Shown piece by piece: positions 1-8,222 of a stretch of 47,198 nt of DNA (position 1 is the stretch's first letter; each line of letters opens with the position of its first letter). The translations under genes were made by a program, and so were the position numbers. Below the pieces are notes generated by a model that saw only the letters and a list, made by a program, of their open reading frames with translations, made no database searches and was not told the DNA's origin. Origin of the DNA: a virus; the IMG/VR virus record IMGVR_UViG_3300021475_000002, positions 1-47,198 of that record; one strand, 5' to 3'.

Positions 1-69
1 CGCCGGAATTGTTGTATGAATTAAGTTGAAAATCGCTGCCGGCGTTGCCGGCCCCCTCGGCCGTGCTGT
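1..69. repeat. Terminal direct repeat, copy 1 (contig overlap)
   Basis: The first 69 bases are identical to bases 47130-47198. Together with the fibre gene that continues in frame from one end to the other, this shows that the window is one full turn of a circular or circularly permuted molecule. The repeat is most simply an assembly overlap, not a biological terminal repeat, because it lies inside a coding sequence. Confidence 0.95.
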
Positions 70-1294
70 TACCGAGTTGCAATGTCCAGCGAGCCGACCC
101 GGCGGTCTGCGCCTGAATGTTTCTATTGGCCACGGCCGCGACGTTGAGGATGAGATTCGCCCCACCCGAAGCTGGGGCGATACTAATCGTACCCGACGTC
201 GTTACCGTTGTTCCGTTCAGCGCGCCGGTCAGCGTCCCGCCGGCAAGCGGTAAATAACTGCCGAGCGACGCAGTGACTTGCGCCGCCGTCTGGTAGCCCG
301 ATGGGTTGGCGGCAGGATAGGCGCCAAGATTAGTCAGCGCCGCCGCCGCCGCCGTCGCGCCGGTGCCGCCATTGGCAACCGCGAGCGTGCCGGCGACAAC
401 GATCGCGCCCGACGTCGCCGCGCTCGGGGTCAGGCCAGTCGAACCGAAACCGATCGAATTGACAGTGACCGCGGCGACCTGGGCCGCCGTCTGAAAACCC
501 GACGGATTGCTCGCCGCGTAACGGCTCGTATCGCTCGGATGAACGTGATCGGCGCGGGCATAAGTCGTGCCGGTTCCGACCGCCGCCGTTCCGTCCATCG
601 CAGGCGTCGTCGACGACGGGGCGGCCCCTTGCTGCGGCACATAGATCAAGCTGTCGCCGCCCAACCGCGCGGTGTTGCCGGCGTCCGTGCTCACGGCCGT
701 CGGCCCCGGCGGCCCGGCCGCTCCGGACGACCCCGCAGGGCCTTGCGGACCGGCCCCGCCCAATTCACCCTTGTCGCCCTGCGGGCCTTGCGGTCCTGCC
801 GGTCCTTGCGGCCCTGCGGAACCGACATCACCCTTTATGCCGGGAGAACCGGGAGAACCGACAGCTCCCGCAGCGCCCTGCGGCCCCTGCGGCCCAGTCG
901 CGCCTGCGGGACCAACCGGCCCCTGCGGGCCGGGAGGTCCGGCAGGACCGACATCGCCGCTCGCGAGGGCGTCGATCTGCGCCTGCTGAGCAATGAAGGT
1001 CGATGCGGGGTCATTGGCGAAATAATTATGGCGAGGAACCGAACCCGTGACGATCGCCCCTTTGGGCCAAAGCCGCGCCGAGTTGTTAGTGATGACGACA
1101 GCGCCAGGCTGAGAAATAAAATCCGCCGAAGCCTGCGCGGGAAGAAGCAGTGGCGTAGCGTTGATCATGACCTGAGTGCGCGTCGGATCACAAACAGACC
1201 CGTCGACATTGGCGGACAGCACCACCGACACACTCCCGCCCGGCGGGACGTCGGCCGCCAGCGTTCTCGACCCACTCCAGCTCATTTCGGCCAT
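1..1294 (-). CDS. Tail fibre with collagen-like region, N-terminal 431 codons (continues at window end)
   Basis: This is the 5' part of a 611-residue fibre protein. It starts with ATG at 1294, sharing one base with the upstream stop (TAATG), and runs leftward through base 1, continuing in the same frame at 47129. Residues 113-199 are a collagen-like stretch of Gly-X-Y triplets ([13 protein letters not shown] type), as used for trimeric phage fibre shafts. Later residues carry fibre-type phrases such as [18 protein letters not shown] and [15 protein letters not shown]. The C-terminal part (46588-47198) holds an intramolecular chaperone domain. It probably forms a trimeric receptor-binding fibre on the virion tail. 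The GP-rich frames on the plus strand here are shadows of this repeat. Confidence 0.9.
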   Translation of the reverse strand, partial: MAEMSWSGSRTLAADVPPGGSVSVVLSANVDGSVCDPTRTQVMINATPLLLPAQASADFISQPGAVVITNNSARLWPKGAIVTGSVPRHNYFANDPASTFIAQQAQIDALASGDVGPAGPPGPQGPVGPAGATGPQGPQGAAGAVGSPGSPGIKGDVGSAGPQGPAGPQGPQGDKGELGGAGPQGPAGSSGAAGPPGPTAVSTDAGNTARLGGDSLIYVPQQGAAPSSTTPAMDGTAAVGTGTTYARADHVHPSDTSRYAASNPSGFQTAAQVAAVTVNSIGFGSTGLTPSAATSGAIVVAGTLAVANGGTGATAAAAALTNLGAYPAANPSGYQTAAQVTASLGSYLPLAGGTLTGALNGTTVTTSGTISIAPASGGANLILNVAAVANRNIQAQTAGSARWTLQLGNSTAEGAGNAGSDFQLNSYNNSG

Positions 1295-2733
1295 TAGAGC
1301 TTCGCCTCCAGAGCGGCGAGGCGCCGGGTAAGCACCTGGACCTCCAGCTTGAGCCTGGCAATGTCGGCCTGCGCCTCGTCGGCTTTCGCCTGCGCCTCTT
1401 CCCGCGTCAGGGCGGCGTAAGCCGGCCAGTAAAAAGCCCCGCCGTCGCGCAGGCCGACCACTGCGGAGCCAGTAAACTGCATCTCATACATGTTTTCCGA
1501 ACGGACGAGATAACCTTGGTCACCGCCGTCGACGCGGTGGCGGGTGCCGGAACCGTTCCAGCCGAAGGCGTAGTCGTGGCCGTAAAACGTGCTCGAGACG
1601 AAGTGGTTGTAGTAGACCGTGTCCGCGGTGAGGGTTGAGGTGACGAACGACCCGATGCTGAACGACCCGCCGACTACGAGATTGCCGTTGACCGTCAGGG
1701 CGCCGTCGACCTGGCCGGCGCCGGTCGAATGAACGACGCCCGCCTGCAGCGTATTCGGCGTGATAACGTTGCCGGCGACGTTGGCCTGCCCGGAAACGGC
1801 GAGATTACCGGAAGCGGCAAGCAATCCGGTCGAAGCGACCGCCGCGCCCTGAACGGTGGACGGCGAGATGATCGCCCCGCCCGCATTGACGGCGCCGCGC
1901 ACGGTGAGGTTGCCCGCGCCATCGAGGAGCATGCAATTGTAGGCGTTGGTCCCGTCGAAGCCCGCCCAGTTGCGCGTCCCGTTGGCGGCGCTCCAGCCGT
2001 CGTACCAATTCGCCGCCCACTGGAGGTAACGCGTGGCCGTGGAAGCGTTGAGGATAAAATCGGACGCGTTGTTGTAGGACGGGTAGGTCGCGCTGCGCGC
2101 CAATAGGGCGCCGTTCGACGTCACGCTGGCGGCCGTCAGACCGCCGTTGACGTCGATCGTGGCGACGACGGCAGGGGTCACGTTGGCGTTGGCCGCCGCG
2201 CTCGCCGTCGTATAAAAATTGAATTGCCCCAGGGACACGTCGTAACCAATGAACGCCGCCCGGCCGGCGCCGAGCGCTTTCCACCCGGAGCCGCCTGAGA
2301 CGGCGTAGGCGTTGAAAGTATAAACCCCCGACGTAATCGGGGCGGTTGTGACGAGGGCGTTGGTCGTCCCGGCGGGCGGCGCAGTGATGACGCCGAGCGG
2401 GCCGGTGAGGGTTCCCCCGGATATAGGGAGATAAGCGCCGGTGATGTCGACCGTGGTCTGTACTTTATCCCACTGGGCGGGGACGAACCCCCCTGGCCCG
2501 GCGGCGGCGTTGGCGCGGTAGAGGAAACCGCCTTGGACAACATAAGCCCCGACGGCGTAGGCCGCCGTAGTCGAGAACACCCGCACCGCGAGGAGATCAA
2601 TAGGGTTTTTGCCGCTGTCGACCACGCCGATCTGGCGGTCGGGCCAATTGGCGTAAAGCACGCCAGGGAGGTTCGAACCCGCCGCAGGGCGGACGCCGGT
2701 CGTGTTGGCGCGGATCGTCTGGATGCGGTTCAT
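1294..2733 (-). CDS. Tail fibre protein with C-terminal coiled coil
   Basis: This 479-residue protein overlaps its upstream neighbour by ATGA and its downstream neighbour by TAATG, so it is part of the fibre operon. Residues 40-90 contain a carbohydrate-binding-like segment ([20 protein letters not shown], then W) typical of phage fibre and tail modules. Residues near 100 contain [15 protein letters not shown], the GGTLTG phrase shared by many fibres and by the next gene downstream. The middle is Ala/Gly/Asn/Thr-rich beta structure. The last 45 residues ([19 protein letters not shown] onward) are a heptad coiled coil, probably a trimerisation element. It lacks the autocleaving chaperone found in its neighbour. 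Role as a receptor-binding fibre is inferred from composition and position. Confidence 0.8.
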   Translation of the reverse strand: MNRIQTIRANTTGVRPAAGSNLPGVLYANWPDRQIGVVDSGKNPIDLLAVRVFSTTAAYAVGAYVVQGGFLYRANAAAGPGGFVPAQWDKVQTTVDITGAYLPISGGTLTGPLGVITAPPAGTTNALVTTAPITSGVYTFNAYAVSGGSGWKALGAGRAAFIGYDVSLGQFNFYTTASAAANANVTPAVVATIDVNGGLTAASVTSNGALLARSATYPSYNNASDFILNASTATRYLQWAANWYDGWSAANGTRNWAGFDGTNAYNCMLLDGAGNLTVRGAVNAGGAIISPSTVQGAAVASTGLLAASGNLAVSGQANVAGNVITPNTLQAGVVHSTGAGQVDGALTVNGNLVVGGSFSIGSFVTSTLTADTVYYNHFVSSTFYGHDYAFGWNGSGTRHRVDGGDQGYLVRSENMYEMQFTGSAVVGLRDGGAFYWPAYAALTREEAQAKADEAQADIARLKLEVQVLTRRLAALEAKL

Positions 2734-3452
2734 GCCATCACCATTACACGGGCCTGCGCAGTCGAAGGCGGCGGCGCCCCGGTGAGCGCATCGAAGATCG
2801 CCTCGCCACAGCTCGCCGTCCCAAAGCCGTTGGTCAGCGCGCCGCCCCAGGTGTAGGTCGCATTGACCTGAAGCGCGCCGACCGTCTGCCCGGCTATCGT
2901 GTTGTTAGCCGTCCAGGCGCCCCCAGGGTTGCCCGTGCTGACCAAGAGGGAAAAACCAGACGCAACAATGGTGTACGCCCCCGAGACCGTCCCGACGAGA
3001 AAGAGCAGTAAATCATTAGCGCTGGAGGTGTTTATGCCGGTGAACGACGGGGTCCAGGTCGCTGTCGGCGCCGACAATTTGGCCGGAAGGCCGGCGTTGA
3101 CGTCGAACGGCGCGGACGGGCTGCAACCGGAGACAACGACGACGCAAGCGCAGGCGTCGTCGTAAGCGCCCGCCATATTCACGGTGATGACATAGCCGGA
3201 AAGCGCCCCTGCGCCGTGCGCCCACCATAGTTCCAGGCCGCCGGTCGTGCTGCCGTTCGACCGCTTGCGCAGCGCCCAGGTCACGCCGGCGCTTGCGACC
3301 GAAGACACCGTAGCCGCCGCGGTCCCGGCATGCTCGTTGTAAATCGCCAGGACGAGAATGTAGTCTGTTTGCGTCGTGGACAGCGACAGAGTGAAAGACG
3401 CGACGTTCGTTCCATTGCCGATGCCGGTCTCATGAGGCACGGGCGCAGGCAT
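2730..3452 (-). CDS. Beta-sandwich-like fibre-associated protein of unknown function
   Basis: The 240-residue product starts with ATG at 3452, overlapping the stop of the previous fibre gene as TGATG, and its own stop overlaps the next start as ATGA. It is rich in Thr, Ser, Val, Ala and Gly with alternating beta pattern and motifs such as TVSSVASAGVTWALRKR, LELWWAHGAGALSGY and a Cys-containing VVVVSGCSPSAPFDVN. I recognise this as a recurrent secreted or virion beta-sandwich type seen in alphaproteobacterial phages and genomes, but no activity is known to me. Its place inside the fibre cluster suggests an adhesion or fibre-tip role. Confidence 0.75.
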   Translation of the reverse strand: MPAPVPHETGIGNGTNVASFTLSLSTTQTDYILVLAIYNEHAGTAAATVSSVASAGVTWALRKRSNGSTTGGLELWWAHGAGALSGYVITVNMAGAYDDACACVVVVSGCSPSAPFDVNAGLPAKLSAPTATWTPSFTGINTSSANDLLLFLVGTVSGAYTIVASGFSLLVSTGNPGGAWTANNTIAGQTVGALQVNATYTWGGALTNGFGTASCGEAIFDALTGAPPPSTAQARVMVMA

Positions 3453-4105
3453 CAGACCCGCATCGCCAGGATGGTGATCCCGATGTCGGCCAGGGTCGCG
3501 TCCTGGGTCGGCGCGACGACCTGGAGCACGTCGCCGATCGCAAGGGCGCCGCCCGCGCCCGCCAGCGTCGCCGACGTATGCGAAGTCGAGGTGATCGTCA
3601 CCGTGCCGAGCGCGGTCGTCGTTCCGCCGCTGATCTTGTTGACGGCGAACGCCGCGCTCGCCGTCGCTTGCGTCGTGTCGTAGACAACGGTCCCGGCAAG
3701 GCCCGAAGGCACGGTGACAGCAAACGCCATCGGTACGTTGACTATGGCGCCGGTCGCGGGCTTGCCCTGGAACGGGAACGAAATCGGGACTTGCTGCACC
3801 TCGGCCGGCAGGGCTGCATAGGTCCAGGTCTTGGCGTCGACATAAGTCGTCAGCGCGTAAGGCGCGAGGGTCGCGGCCCAGTCGGTCAAGTCGGCATGGG
3901 TCAGATGCGCCCAAGCCAAACTCTTGCGGGCGTAAGCGGTGGCGTCATTAGGCGCGTCGGTTATGCCGCCGCCACCGGCATGAGCGTCGACATATTGCTT
4001 GGTCGCCGCGACAAGGGCGGCGCCTGGGTCGGCGTTGAGGGTGAGCGGCCCGCCAAGGGTTCCGCCCTGGGTAAGAAAACGCGCGAGGTCGAACGTCTTG
4101 GTCAT
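3452..4105 (-). CDS. Tail fibre-like protein
   Basis: This 217-residue protein begins at ATG 4105, overlapping the upstream stop as ATGA. The long open frame upstream of this codon is antisense-type noise and was not used. Residues 1-45 carry the classic fibre repeat phrase [14 protein letters not shown] followed by [14 protein letters not shown], which occurs in many phage tail fibres next to GGTLTGPL-type repeats. The C-terminal half is hydrophobic beta structure. It probably forms part of the distal fibre together with the products of the two flanking genes. Function is inferred from these motifs and from the operon. Confidence 0.8.
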   Translation of the reverse strand: MTKTFDLARFLTQGGTLGGPLTLNADPGAALVAATKQYVDAHAGGGGITDAPNDATAYARKSLAWAHLTHADLTDWAATLAPYALTTYVDAKTWTYAALPAEVQQVPISFPFQGKPATGAIVNVPMAFAVTVPSGLAGTVVYDTTQATASAAFAVNKISGGTTTALGTVTITSTSHTSATLAGAGGALAIGDVLQVVAPTQDATLADIGITILAMRV

Positions 4106-5373
4106 GGCGAGAACCAAACGCCGAACACGTAAGCATCGGCTGCGGGCGCAGTGGTGAAGGTGATCTGGTCGCCGACGACCGTGTAGGCGCCGGTCGGCTC
4201 TTGCGGCACGCCGTCGACGCTGATCCACACTTGGGCGTCGTTGGCGATCGACAGCGTCGCGCCGTCGGCCGACTGCAGGGTGAAGGTCACGCGCGTCCCG
4301 TCCGGCGCGGGCGTCAAGGGCTTCAGGCTCTTGACCAAAGCGACGCCATGGGCGAGCTGCGCCGGCAGAATGAGGGTGTCGACGGCGAGAATCAGGCCCG
4401 CGGGAGAGGCCGCAGTCAAAGTGATGGTCGAGGCCGGTTGGCTGACGGTGTAATCGTCCACTGGCGTTAAGCGCACGCCGTTGAGGCAGACGTTGACGCC
4501 CTGACCGATCTGCAGGGCCGCGGTGCGGCCGAACTTGTCGGCGGTCGAAAGGGGAAAAACCGTCTGGCCGGCAGTGGTGAGATAATAGAGCGACGCCGCG
4601 ATCGCCGCCTGGGGCGCGCCCAGCGACTGCCAGGTCGTCCCGTTCCATACCATCATCTGCTCGAGATCGATGTCGTAATAGAGCATCCCCGGCTGAAGGG
4701 GATCGCCGGTCGGCGTATGGGTCGGGGCGTCGGCGTGATGGTAGGCGCCGAGATACCACCACACAAGATAACCGCCGAACATCGAGGCGGCGCGGTTCGC
4801 CCACCAGCGCGAGGACCAATGGTCGCCGCTGATGGCGTTGATCGCCAGAATGTTGGGCGGGATCGTATCGGGCATGTGTTCGGCCCATGCGATCGTGACT
4901 TGCGCATAATCCGCCGCGGTGGCGTCCGCCCCCTCGACGTCGGCGGCGTAAGGCCCGCCGGTGTTGGGACCGAGCTGAGGAAAGGCGGGCAGGGGCGTCG
5001 ACAGGGGTTCGACGACAGGCATGTCTTTAACGATAGTCTCGGCATGCCGGGCCTGCTCAGAGGCGCGCATGGCCTCCGCGGCGGCGTCGCGAGCAAATTG
5101 CTCGGCGGCTTGGCTCAAGGCGGCGACGTCGCGCGCCGCATTGAGCGATCGCTCGAGCGCGGGCTCGAGGCGCGCAAGCACGCGCTTGACGATCGCATCG
5201 AGGTCAATCGGTTCGGGCTTGGCGATTTGCTCGAGGCCAGCGATGATTTGGTTAATGGCGTCCGCATGCTGACGGAACTGGGCATCGAGCCGGTCGCCTG
5301 GCGGGGGCGCATTCGGGGTTCTGCGCGCAAAAGCAGTAAAGTCGTAGATCTGAACGGGTCGCGCGGTCTTCAT
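4102..5373 (-). CDS. Tail fibre/adaptor protein, first gene of late operon
   Basis: The 423-residue product begins with [20 protein letters not shown]. Residues 25-120 are an alanine- and glutamate-rich helical, probably coiled-coil, segment. The C-terminal half has fibre features including a T7-gp17-like virion-attachment layout, [20 protein letters not shown] and [15 protein letters not shown]. It is the most promoter-proximal gene of the leftward late operon and overlaps the next fibre gene by ATGA. It is likely to attach the downstream fibres to the virion. No strong ribosome site precedes the ATG (only a weak purine run), so expression may depend on the leader. Confidence 0.75.
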   Translation of the reverse strand: MKTARPVQIYDFTAFARRTPNAPPPGDRLDAQFRQHADAINQIIAGLEQIAKPEPIDLDAIVKRVLARLEPALERSLNAARDVAALSQAAEQFARDAAAEAMRASEQARHAETIVKDMPVVEPLSTPLPAFPQLGPNTGGPYAADVEGADATAADYAQVTIAWAEHMPDTIPPNILAINAISGDHWSSRWWANRAASMFGGYLVWWYLGAYHHADAPTHTPTGDPLQPGMLYYDIDLEQMMVWNGTTWQSLGAPQAAIAASLYYLTTAGQTVFPLSTADKFGRTAALQIGQGVNVCLNGVRLTPVDDYTVSQPASTITLTAASPAGLILAVDTLILPAQLAHGVALVKSLKPLTPAPDGTRVTFTLQSADGATLSIANDAQVWISVDGVPQEPTGAYTVVGDQITFTTAPAADAYVFGVWFSP

Positions 5374-5416
5374 GTCGGGTGTAGGGTCTTAACGCCAAAA
5401 CCACAGACACGCAAAA

Positions 5417-5444
5417 AGCCCCCGCCTCGAAGGAAGCGGGGGCT
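5417..5444 (-). terminator. Hairpin with T-tract read leftward, upstream of late operon
   Basis: AGCCCCCGC (5417-5425) pairs perfectly with GCGGGGGCT (5436-5444) around a 10-base loop. Read leftward, the stem is followed by TTTTTGCG, as in an intrinsic terminator. It lies 44 bases upstream of the first late gene, so it would stop leftward transcription entering the fibre genes unless antitermination occurs, or insulate the late operon from the leftward 7090-6818 transcript. Confidence 0.7.
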
Positions 5445-5447
5445 ATG

Positions 5448-5481
5448 CGAAAACCTTCAGTTAGCCCACATCAGGTTTTCG
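5448..5481. promoter_or_regulatory. Inverted repeat in divergent region before late operon
   Basis: CGAAAACC (5448-5455) is the reverse complement of GGTTTTCG (5474-5481), with an 18-base gap. It lies in the 127-base region between the divergently transcribed late operon and the rightward gene at 5501. It may be a protein-binding site or a leader hairpin for the rightward transcript. No clear sigma-70-like promoter was found here for either direction. Confidence 0.4.
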
Positions 5482-5500
5482 GCTTAAGAAAGGTAGCACG

Positions 5501-6814
5501 ATGGGCGACGGCGTTCCAGCATCGGCAGTGACGGTCCACCTCGACTGCGGCGGCAAGACCGACGCCGCCGTGCGCGCCGACAACGGCTGGCCGATCACTT
5601 GCACCGAAGTGCGCAACCTGATGTCTTACGACGGGAGAGTGTTCGTCGGCACGGGCTTATGGACGTACACGCCGACGGAAGGCGACCCGCCGGACCCCGG
5701 CTGCGCCATCATGCGCCTCCAGGGCGACGAGCCCGTCATCGAACATAGCTTCACCGGGGCGGATACGGCGGTCTCGCTCCTGCACGTCGCCCAGTTCAAG
5801 AACTACACCGTGCCGATCGCCTCGACATGGAAGAAGGCCCGAACCGACATCTACTATCGCGACCATCCGTCGAGTTCATGGCATTTCGCGCAAGAGCTTT
5901 CGTCGGGCGACACTACGGTAAAAGGCCAGCCGCAGGTGAGGTGCGCCTACAATTTCACCGACCCTGAAACCGACGTCTCGCTCCTGTTCCTCGGCCATAC
6001 CAACGGGATCTATTCGCTCGGGCACGACCCCGACGCACGCGGCGGGCTCGGGCGGGCGACGCTGGAACTGGACGTTCGCGGCCTTCCGCCGACAACGACG
6101 GGCGGCCAGCCGCGGGTGATGTCGATGAGCGAAATGAGCGGCAGGCTGTACGCCACCGCGTGGAACAGATTGTATGAGCGCGAGAACGGCGTGAACGCAT
6201 GCTGGCATGTGGTTCATGAAGACCCGGACATCGGGACGTCCGACAGCGGCTTGCGCGGATTGACGCATGGCGGGACCGATCCCGGTTATTTCTTCGTCGG
6301 GCGGGAGAGCGACAATCACGCCATCCTGAAGCTCGTCCGGTCGGCCGAAGGGAAATGGACGCAGACGGTCGCATACGATTGCGTCGCCGAACTCTCGAAG
6401 GCGTGGAGCGAGCTTTACGGCGCGGACGTTAAAGCGACCTATGGCATCCCCGCTTACAACACGATGACGTGGTTCCAGCCGCCGGGGACATCGCACTGGG
6501 CGTTATGGATCGGCTTCGAAAGCCTCATCCGCAATCCGCCGCCGAACGTGCCGATCTGGGAGAACACGGTGAACGACACCAAACTGATGGCGCTCGGCTG
6601 CTATCTGGTGTTCAACTATGAGAAGAAGGGCGAATGGCGCCTGAACCATCTGCCGCCGGTGACGTCGCAGTCGATGGTGGCATGCCGCTGCGGCCTGCCG
6701 TTCGGGGAACGGTTCTATATCGGCGGCATGGACTGCAATTCCGAGCCCTGCCACAACAGCGGGTTTCTGGTCAGCCTCGAGGCGGGACGCCTGACGGAGA
6801 ACGCCGTCGCTTAG
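5501..6814 (+). CDS. Unknown 437-residue protein, possible beta-propeller
   Basis: This gene stands alone on the plus strand between the leftward late operon and the leftward lysogeny block. The ATG has a good ribosome site (GAAAGG, nine bases upstream). The protein shows repeated blade-like patterns: GRVFVGTGLWTY, YYRDHPSSSWHFAQEL, GHTNGIYSLGHD, SGRLYATAWNRLYERENG with a following Trp, and GGTDPGYFFVGRESDNHAIL. These are typical of beta-propeller folds but no catalytic motif is evident. Eight or so Cys residues are scattered through it. No signal peptide is visible. It may be a lysogenic-conversion or accessory virion gene; this is inference. It ends three bases before the convergent gene at 6818. 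Confidence 0.75.
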   Translation: MGDGVPASAVTVHLDCGGKTDAAVRADNGWPITCTEVRNLMSYDGRVFVGTGLWTYTPTEGDPPDPGCAIMRLQGDEPVIEHSFTGADTAVSLLHVAQFKNYTVPIASTWKKARTDIYYRDHPSSSWHFAQELSSGDTTVKGQPQVRCAYNFTDPETDVSLLFLGHTNGIYSLGHDPDARGGLGRATLELDVRGLPPTTTGGQPRVMSMSEMSGRLYATAWNRLYERENGVNACWHVVHEDPDIGTSDSGLRGLTHGGTDPGYFFVGRESDNHAILKLVRSAEGKWTQTVAYDCVAELSKAWSELYGADVKATYGIPAYNTMTWFQPPGTSHWALWIGFESLIRNPPPNVPIWENTVNDTKLMALGCYLVFNYEKKGEWRLNHLPPVTSQSMVACRCGLPFGERFYIGGMDCNSEPCHNSGFLVSLEAGRLTENAVA

Positions 6815-6817
6815 CGC

Positions 6818-7090
6818 TTATCGCACGCGCCTGCTTTCGCGGATCTCGCGCAGGATCTCGTGCAAAGATCCAGCGGCCACGTTGACATCATTCAAGTCAA
6901 AATCGGCAGCAGCGCAGGGCACGCAGACGAGGACGAGGCGGGGATTGAGGGCGAGCGCACGCTGGCCGGTCGGGTAGAGGCCGAGCGCTTCGCCGCACTG
7001 CGAGCAGACGTGCGAATCGTCCTGGTCGGGATGCCTTCGGGTCATATCCTTGAGGCGCATGCTGACCAAGGCGTCGGGCTTATTCGTCAT
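6818..7090 (-). CDS. Small zinc-ribbon protein
   Basis: The 90-residue product starts at ATG 7090, chosen for its strong AAGGAGGA ribosome site seven bases upstream. It contains CSQCGEALGLYPTGQ and, about 28 residues later, LVCVPCA, a C-x2-C...C-x2-C zinc-ribbon arrangement. The C-terminus is helical (AAGSLHEILREIRESRRVR). Such proteins in phages can bind nucleic acid or modulate host transcription, but nothing more specific can be said. It is convergent with the gene ending at 6814. Its leader contains the tandem 37-bp repeat. Confidence 0.75.
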   Translation of the reverse strand: MTNKPDALVSMRLKDMTRRHPDQDDSHVCSQCGEALGLYPTGQRALALNPRLVLVCVPCAAADFDLNDVNVAAGSLHEILREIRESRRVR

Positions 7091-7111
7091 CGGGCATCCT
7101 CCTTGCGCTTC

Positions 7112-7185
7112 CATTTTCAGCGGGGGCGAAATTTTTCTGCGCTGGCCTCATTTTCAGCGGGGGCGAAATTTTTCTGCGCTGGCCT
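7112..7185. repeat. Perfect tandem repeat, 37 bp x 2
   Basis: Bases 7112-7148 and 7149-7185 are identical. Each unit contains a G-run and the string AAATTTTTCTGCG. The array lies immediately upstream of the leftward zinc-ribbon gene (start 7090) and would be in its leader. The reverse complement of the unit contains CGCAGAAAA, close to the CCGCAGAAAT motif found elsewhere in intergenic DNA. Confidence 0.9.
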
Positions 7186-7251
7186 GGCATGTGCTTGCGC
7201 GCCTCGAGCGGAGGGTGGGGAGGGGCAATTAGGCCCTCCCGTGCGTTCGAC

Positions 7252-7268
7252 CAGTTCTGTAAGAACTG
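7252..7268. promoter_or_regulatory. Perfect dyad CAGTTCTGTAAGAACTG
   Basis: Seven-base arms around a central GTA. The inner 14 bases (AGTTCTGTAAGAAC) recur on the opposite strand at 11906-11919, just upstream of the excisionase-integrase operon, with further downstream similarity (GCT then CTGTGC at matching spacing). The form suggests a dimeric DNA-binding protein site or a recombination arm site. Confidence 0.55.
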
Positions 7269-7293
7269 CGCTAAGCTGTGCGATATCAATGGC

Positions 7294-7343
7294 TTAGCAG
7301 TCCAGGCCCGCAGAAATGGCGCAGAATCATACACGTCCGAGCC
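7294..7343. repeat. Direct repeat A (50 bp; partner 7478-7526)
   Basis: This sequence matches 7478-7526 base for base except for one extra A. It contains CCGCAGAAAT at 7308-7317. The partner includes the last codons and stop of the small gene ending at 7510, so copy A looks like the relic of a short duplication. Confidence 0.9.
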
Positions 7344-7477
7344 AAAAGAAAAGCTGCAAACACGAGATGCGGTGATCCATAATCATCGCATCATCGCGTG
7401 CTTCACCTACTGTTTGCTCATGTTTTCTGTGTCTACGCCGTCGCCCGGACCCGCTCCGGACCCGCCTGGGCGCAGGT

Positions 7478-7526
7478 TTAGCAGTCCAGGCCCGCAGAAA
7501 TGGCGCAGATCATACACGTCCGAGCC
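7478..7526. repeat. Direct repeat B (49 bp; partner 7294-7343)
   Basis: This is the second copy of the 49-50-bp repeat. It holds CCGCAGAAAT at 7492-7501 and overlaps the final five codons plus stop of the leftward gene that ends at 7510. Confidence 0.9.
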
Positions 7527-7734
7527 GATCTATCTCACGCTCGATGTCGGCCAACGTCATGCTCTCAGGTTCGAAACCGTCATCCCTAAGTCCTTGATCA
7601 TCCTCACGTTTTGACCGAGCGCCGATCGCACCGACCAATTCGAGCAGGGTGCGCGCCGCGGCAGCGCGCACATTCGGCGGCGCGGTTGGCTCATCAAGTA
7701 AATTCTCCAGCGCGACTTCGGCTTTTAAACGCAA
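7510..7734 (-). CDS. Small helical protein, possibly C-terminal half of a split gene
   Basis: The 74-residue product is read from a TTG at 7734, preceded by AGAGAGG nine bases upstream and overlapping the end of the previous gene by 10 bases. Its sequence (KAEVALENLLDEPTAPPNVR then AAARTLLELVGAIG) resembles the C-terminal helical part of small phage proteins that begin with a Cys/HGG zinc motif, like the one encoded just upstream. The same frame stays open to 7995, so either an internal start is used or a frameshift has split an ancestral single gene. No canonical minus-one slippery heptamer is in the upstream frame at the junction. Role unknown. Confidence 0.5.
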   Translation of the reverse strand: MRLKAEVALENLLDEPTAPPNVRAAAARTLLELVGAIGARSKREDDQGLRDDGFEPESMTLADIEREIDRLGRV

Positions 7735-8222
7735 ACTTCGGTACCTCTCTGCTGTCGTTGATTTAATTGAGAAATTAGCTCCCGCCAGCTTTGCGTGTTC
7801 CAGGCTTTCACCAGCCGCATCCGCACCCATTGGTCGGCCTGCTGGTAGACCGGCATCCGCATCAGATCCGCTGGCGCGGTCAGCGATTGGCCTTCGACCG
7901 CGGCGGCCCTTGCCGCCTTGAACGCCGCCGTTCGGCCGGTCGGCTGAAGCTTTCCTTGTCTGGCCCATATGCTGAAGCCTCCATGCGCGCCGCACACTGT
8001 CAATCCTCTCAGCGCGAGGTTACCGCACGGTCCGCCGTTGCGTTTGGTGGCGCTGCATATTCTGCGATTGGTGCGACCCGGCAGGAAGGCGGTGCGCTTG
8101 GCCGCTTCCAGCAGCGCCGGCGGCGCGGTCTTGCGTCCGCCCCATGGTTTCGTCCGCTTTTGCATCTTACGGTATTTACTCGGCCGCCAGGTCGCGCGGG
8201 TGAAGAACTCACAATCGCTCAT
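7725..8222 (-). CDS. HGG-motif zinc protein, small-terminase-like
   Basis: This 165-residue protein starts at ATG 8222 with GGAG eight bases upstream. The centre carries ICSATKRNGGPCGN followed by GLTVCGAHGG, the C...C...C..HGG signature of a family common next to phage packaging and integration genes. A helical AAFKAARAAAVEG segment follows and then a C-terminal amphipathic region. Some relatives are annotated as small terminase subunits, but here the gene is far from the large terminase, so that assignment is doubtful. It ends within the next gene, with which it may once have formed one reading frame. Confidence 0.6.
   Translation of the reverse strand: MSDCEFFTRATWRPSKYRKMQKRTKPWGGRKTAPPALLEAAKRTAFLPGRTNRRICSATKRNGGPCGNLALRGLTVCGAHGGFSIWARQGKLQPTGRTAAFKAARAAAVEGQSLTAPADLMRMPVYQQADQWVRMRLVKAWNTQSWRELISQLNQRQQRGTEVCV

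Larger units (their letters stand above)
7091..7509. other. Intergenic repeat-rich region (419 bases)
   Basis: I see no convincing gene here. The stretch holds a tandem 37-bp repeat (7112-7185), a GGGAGGG/CCCTCCC inverted repeat (about 7218-7240), a perfect 7-3-7 dyad (7252-7268), and two 49-50-bp direct repeats (7294-7343 and 7478-7526), each with a CCGCAGAAAT motif. The density of repeats suggests a regulatory, attachment or replication role. A minus-strand open frame crossing it has no ribosome site and is made of the repeats. Confidence 0.6.

Noticed and set aside
278-1297. Long plus-strand frames (278-1297 and 672-989), the latter with apparent collagen-like GP repeats
   Set aside because: They are the antisense of the collagen-like fibre gene; Gly-Pro codons reverse into Gly/Pro-rich frames. 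No ribosome site, and the minus frame has clear fibre domains and couplings.
7080-7334. Minus-strand open frame across the 37-bp repeats
   Set aside because: It consists largely of the repeat, has no ribosome site and no domain, and overlaps the leader of the zinc-ribbon gene.
7725-7750. Programmed minus-one frameshift at GTTTAAAAG
   Set aside because: In the upstream frame the heptamer is C GTT TAA, which does not fit the X XXY YYZ rule; a TTG start or real indel is simpler.
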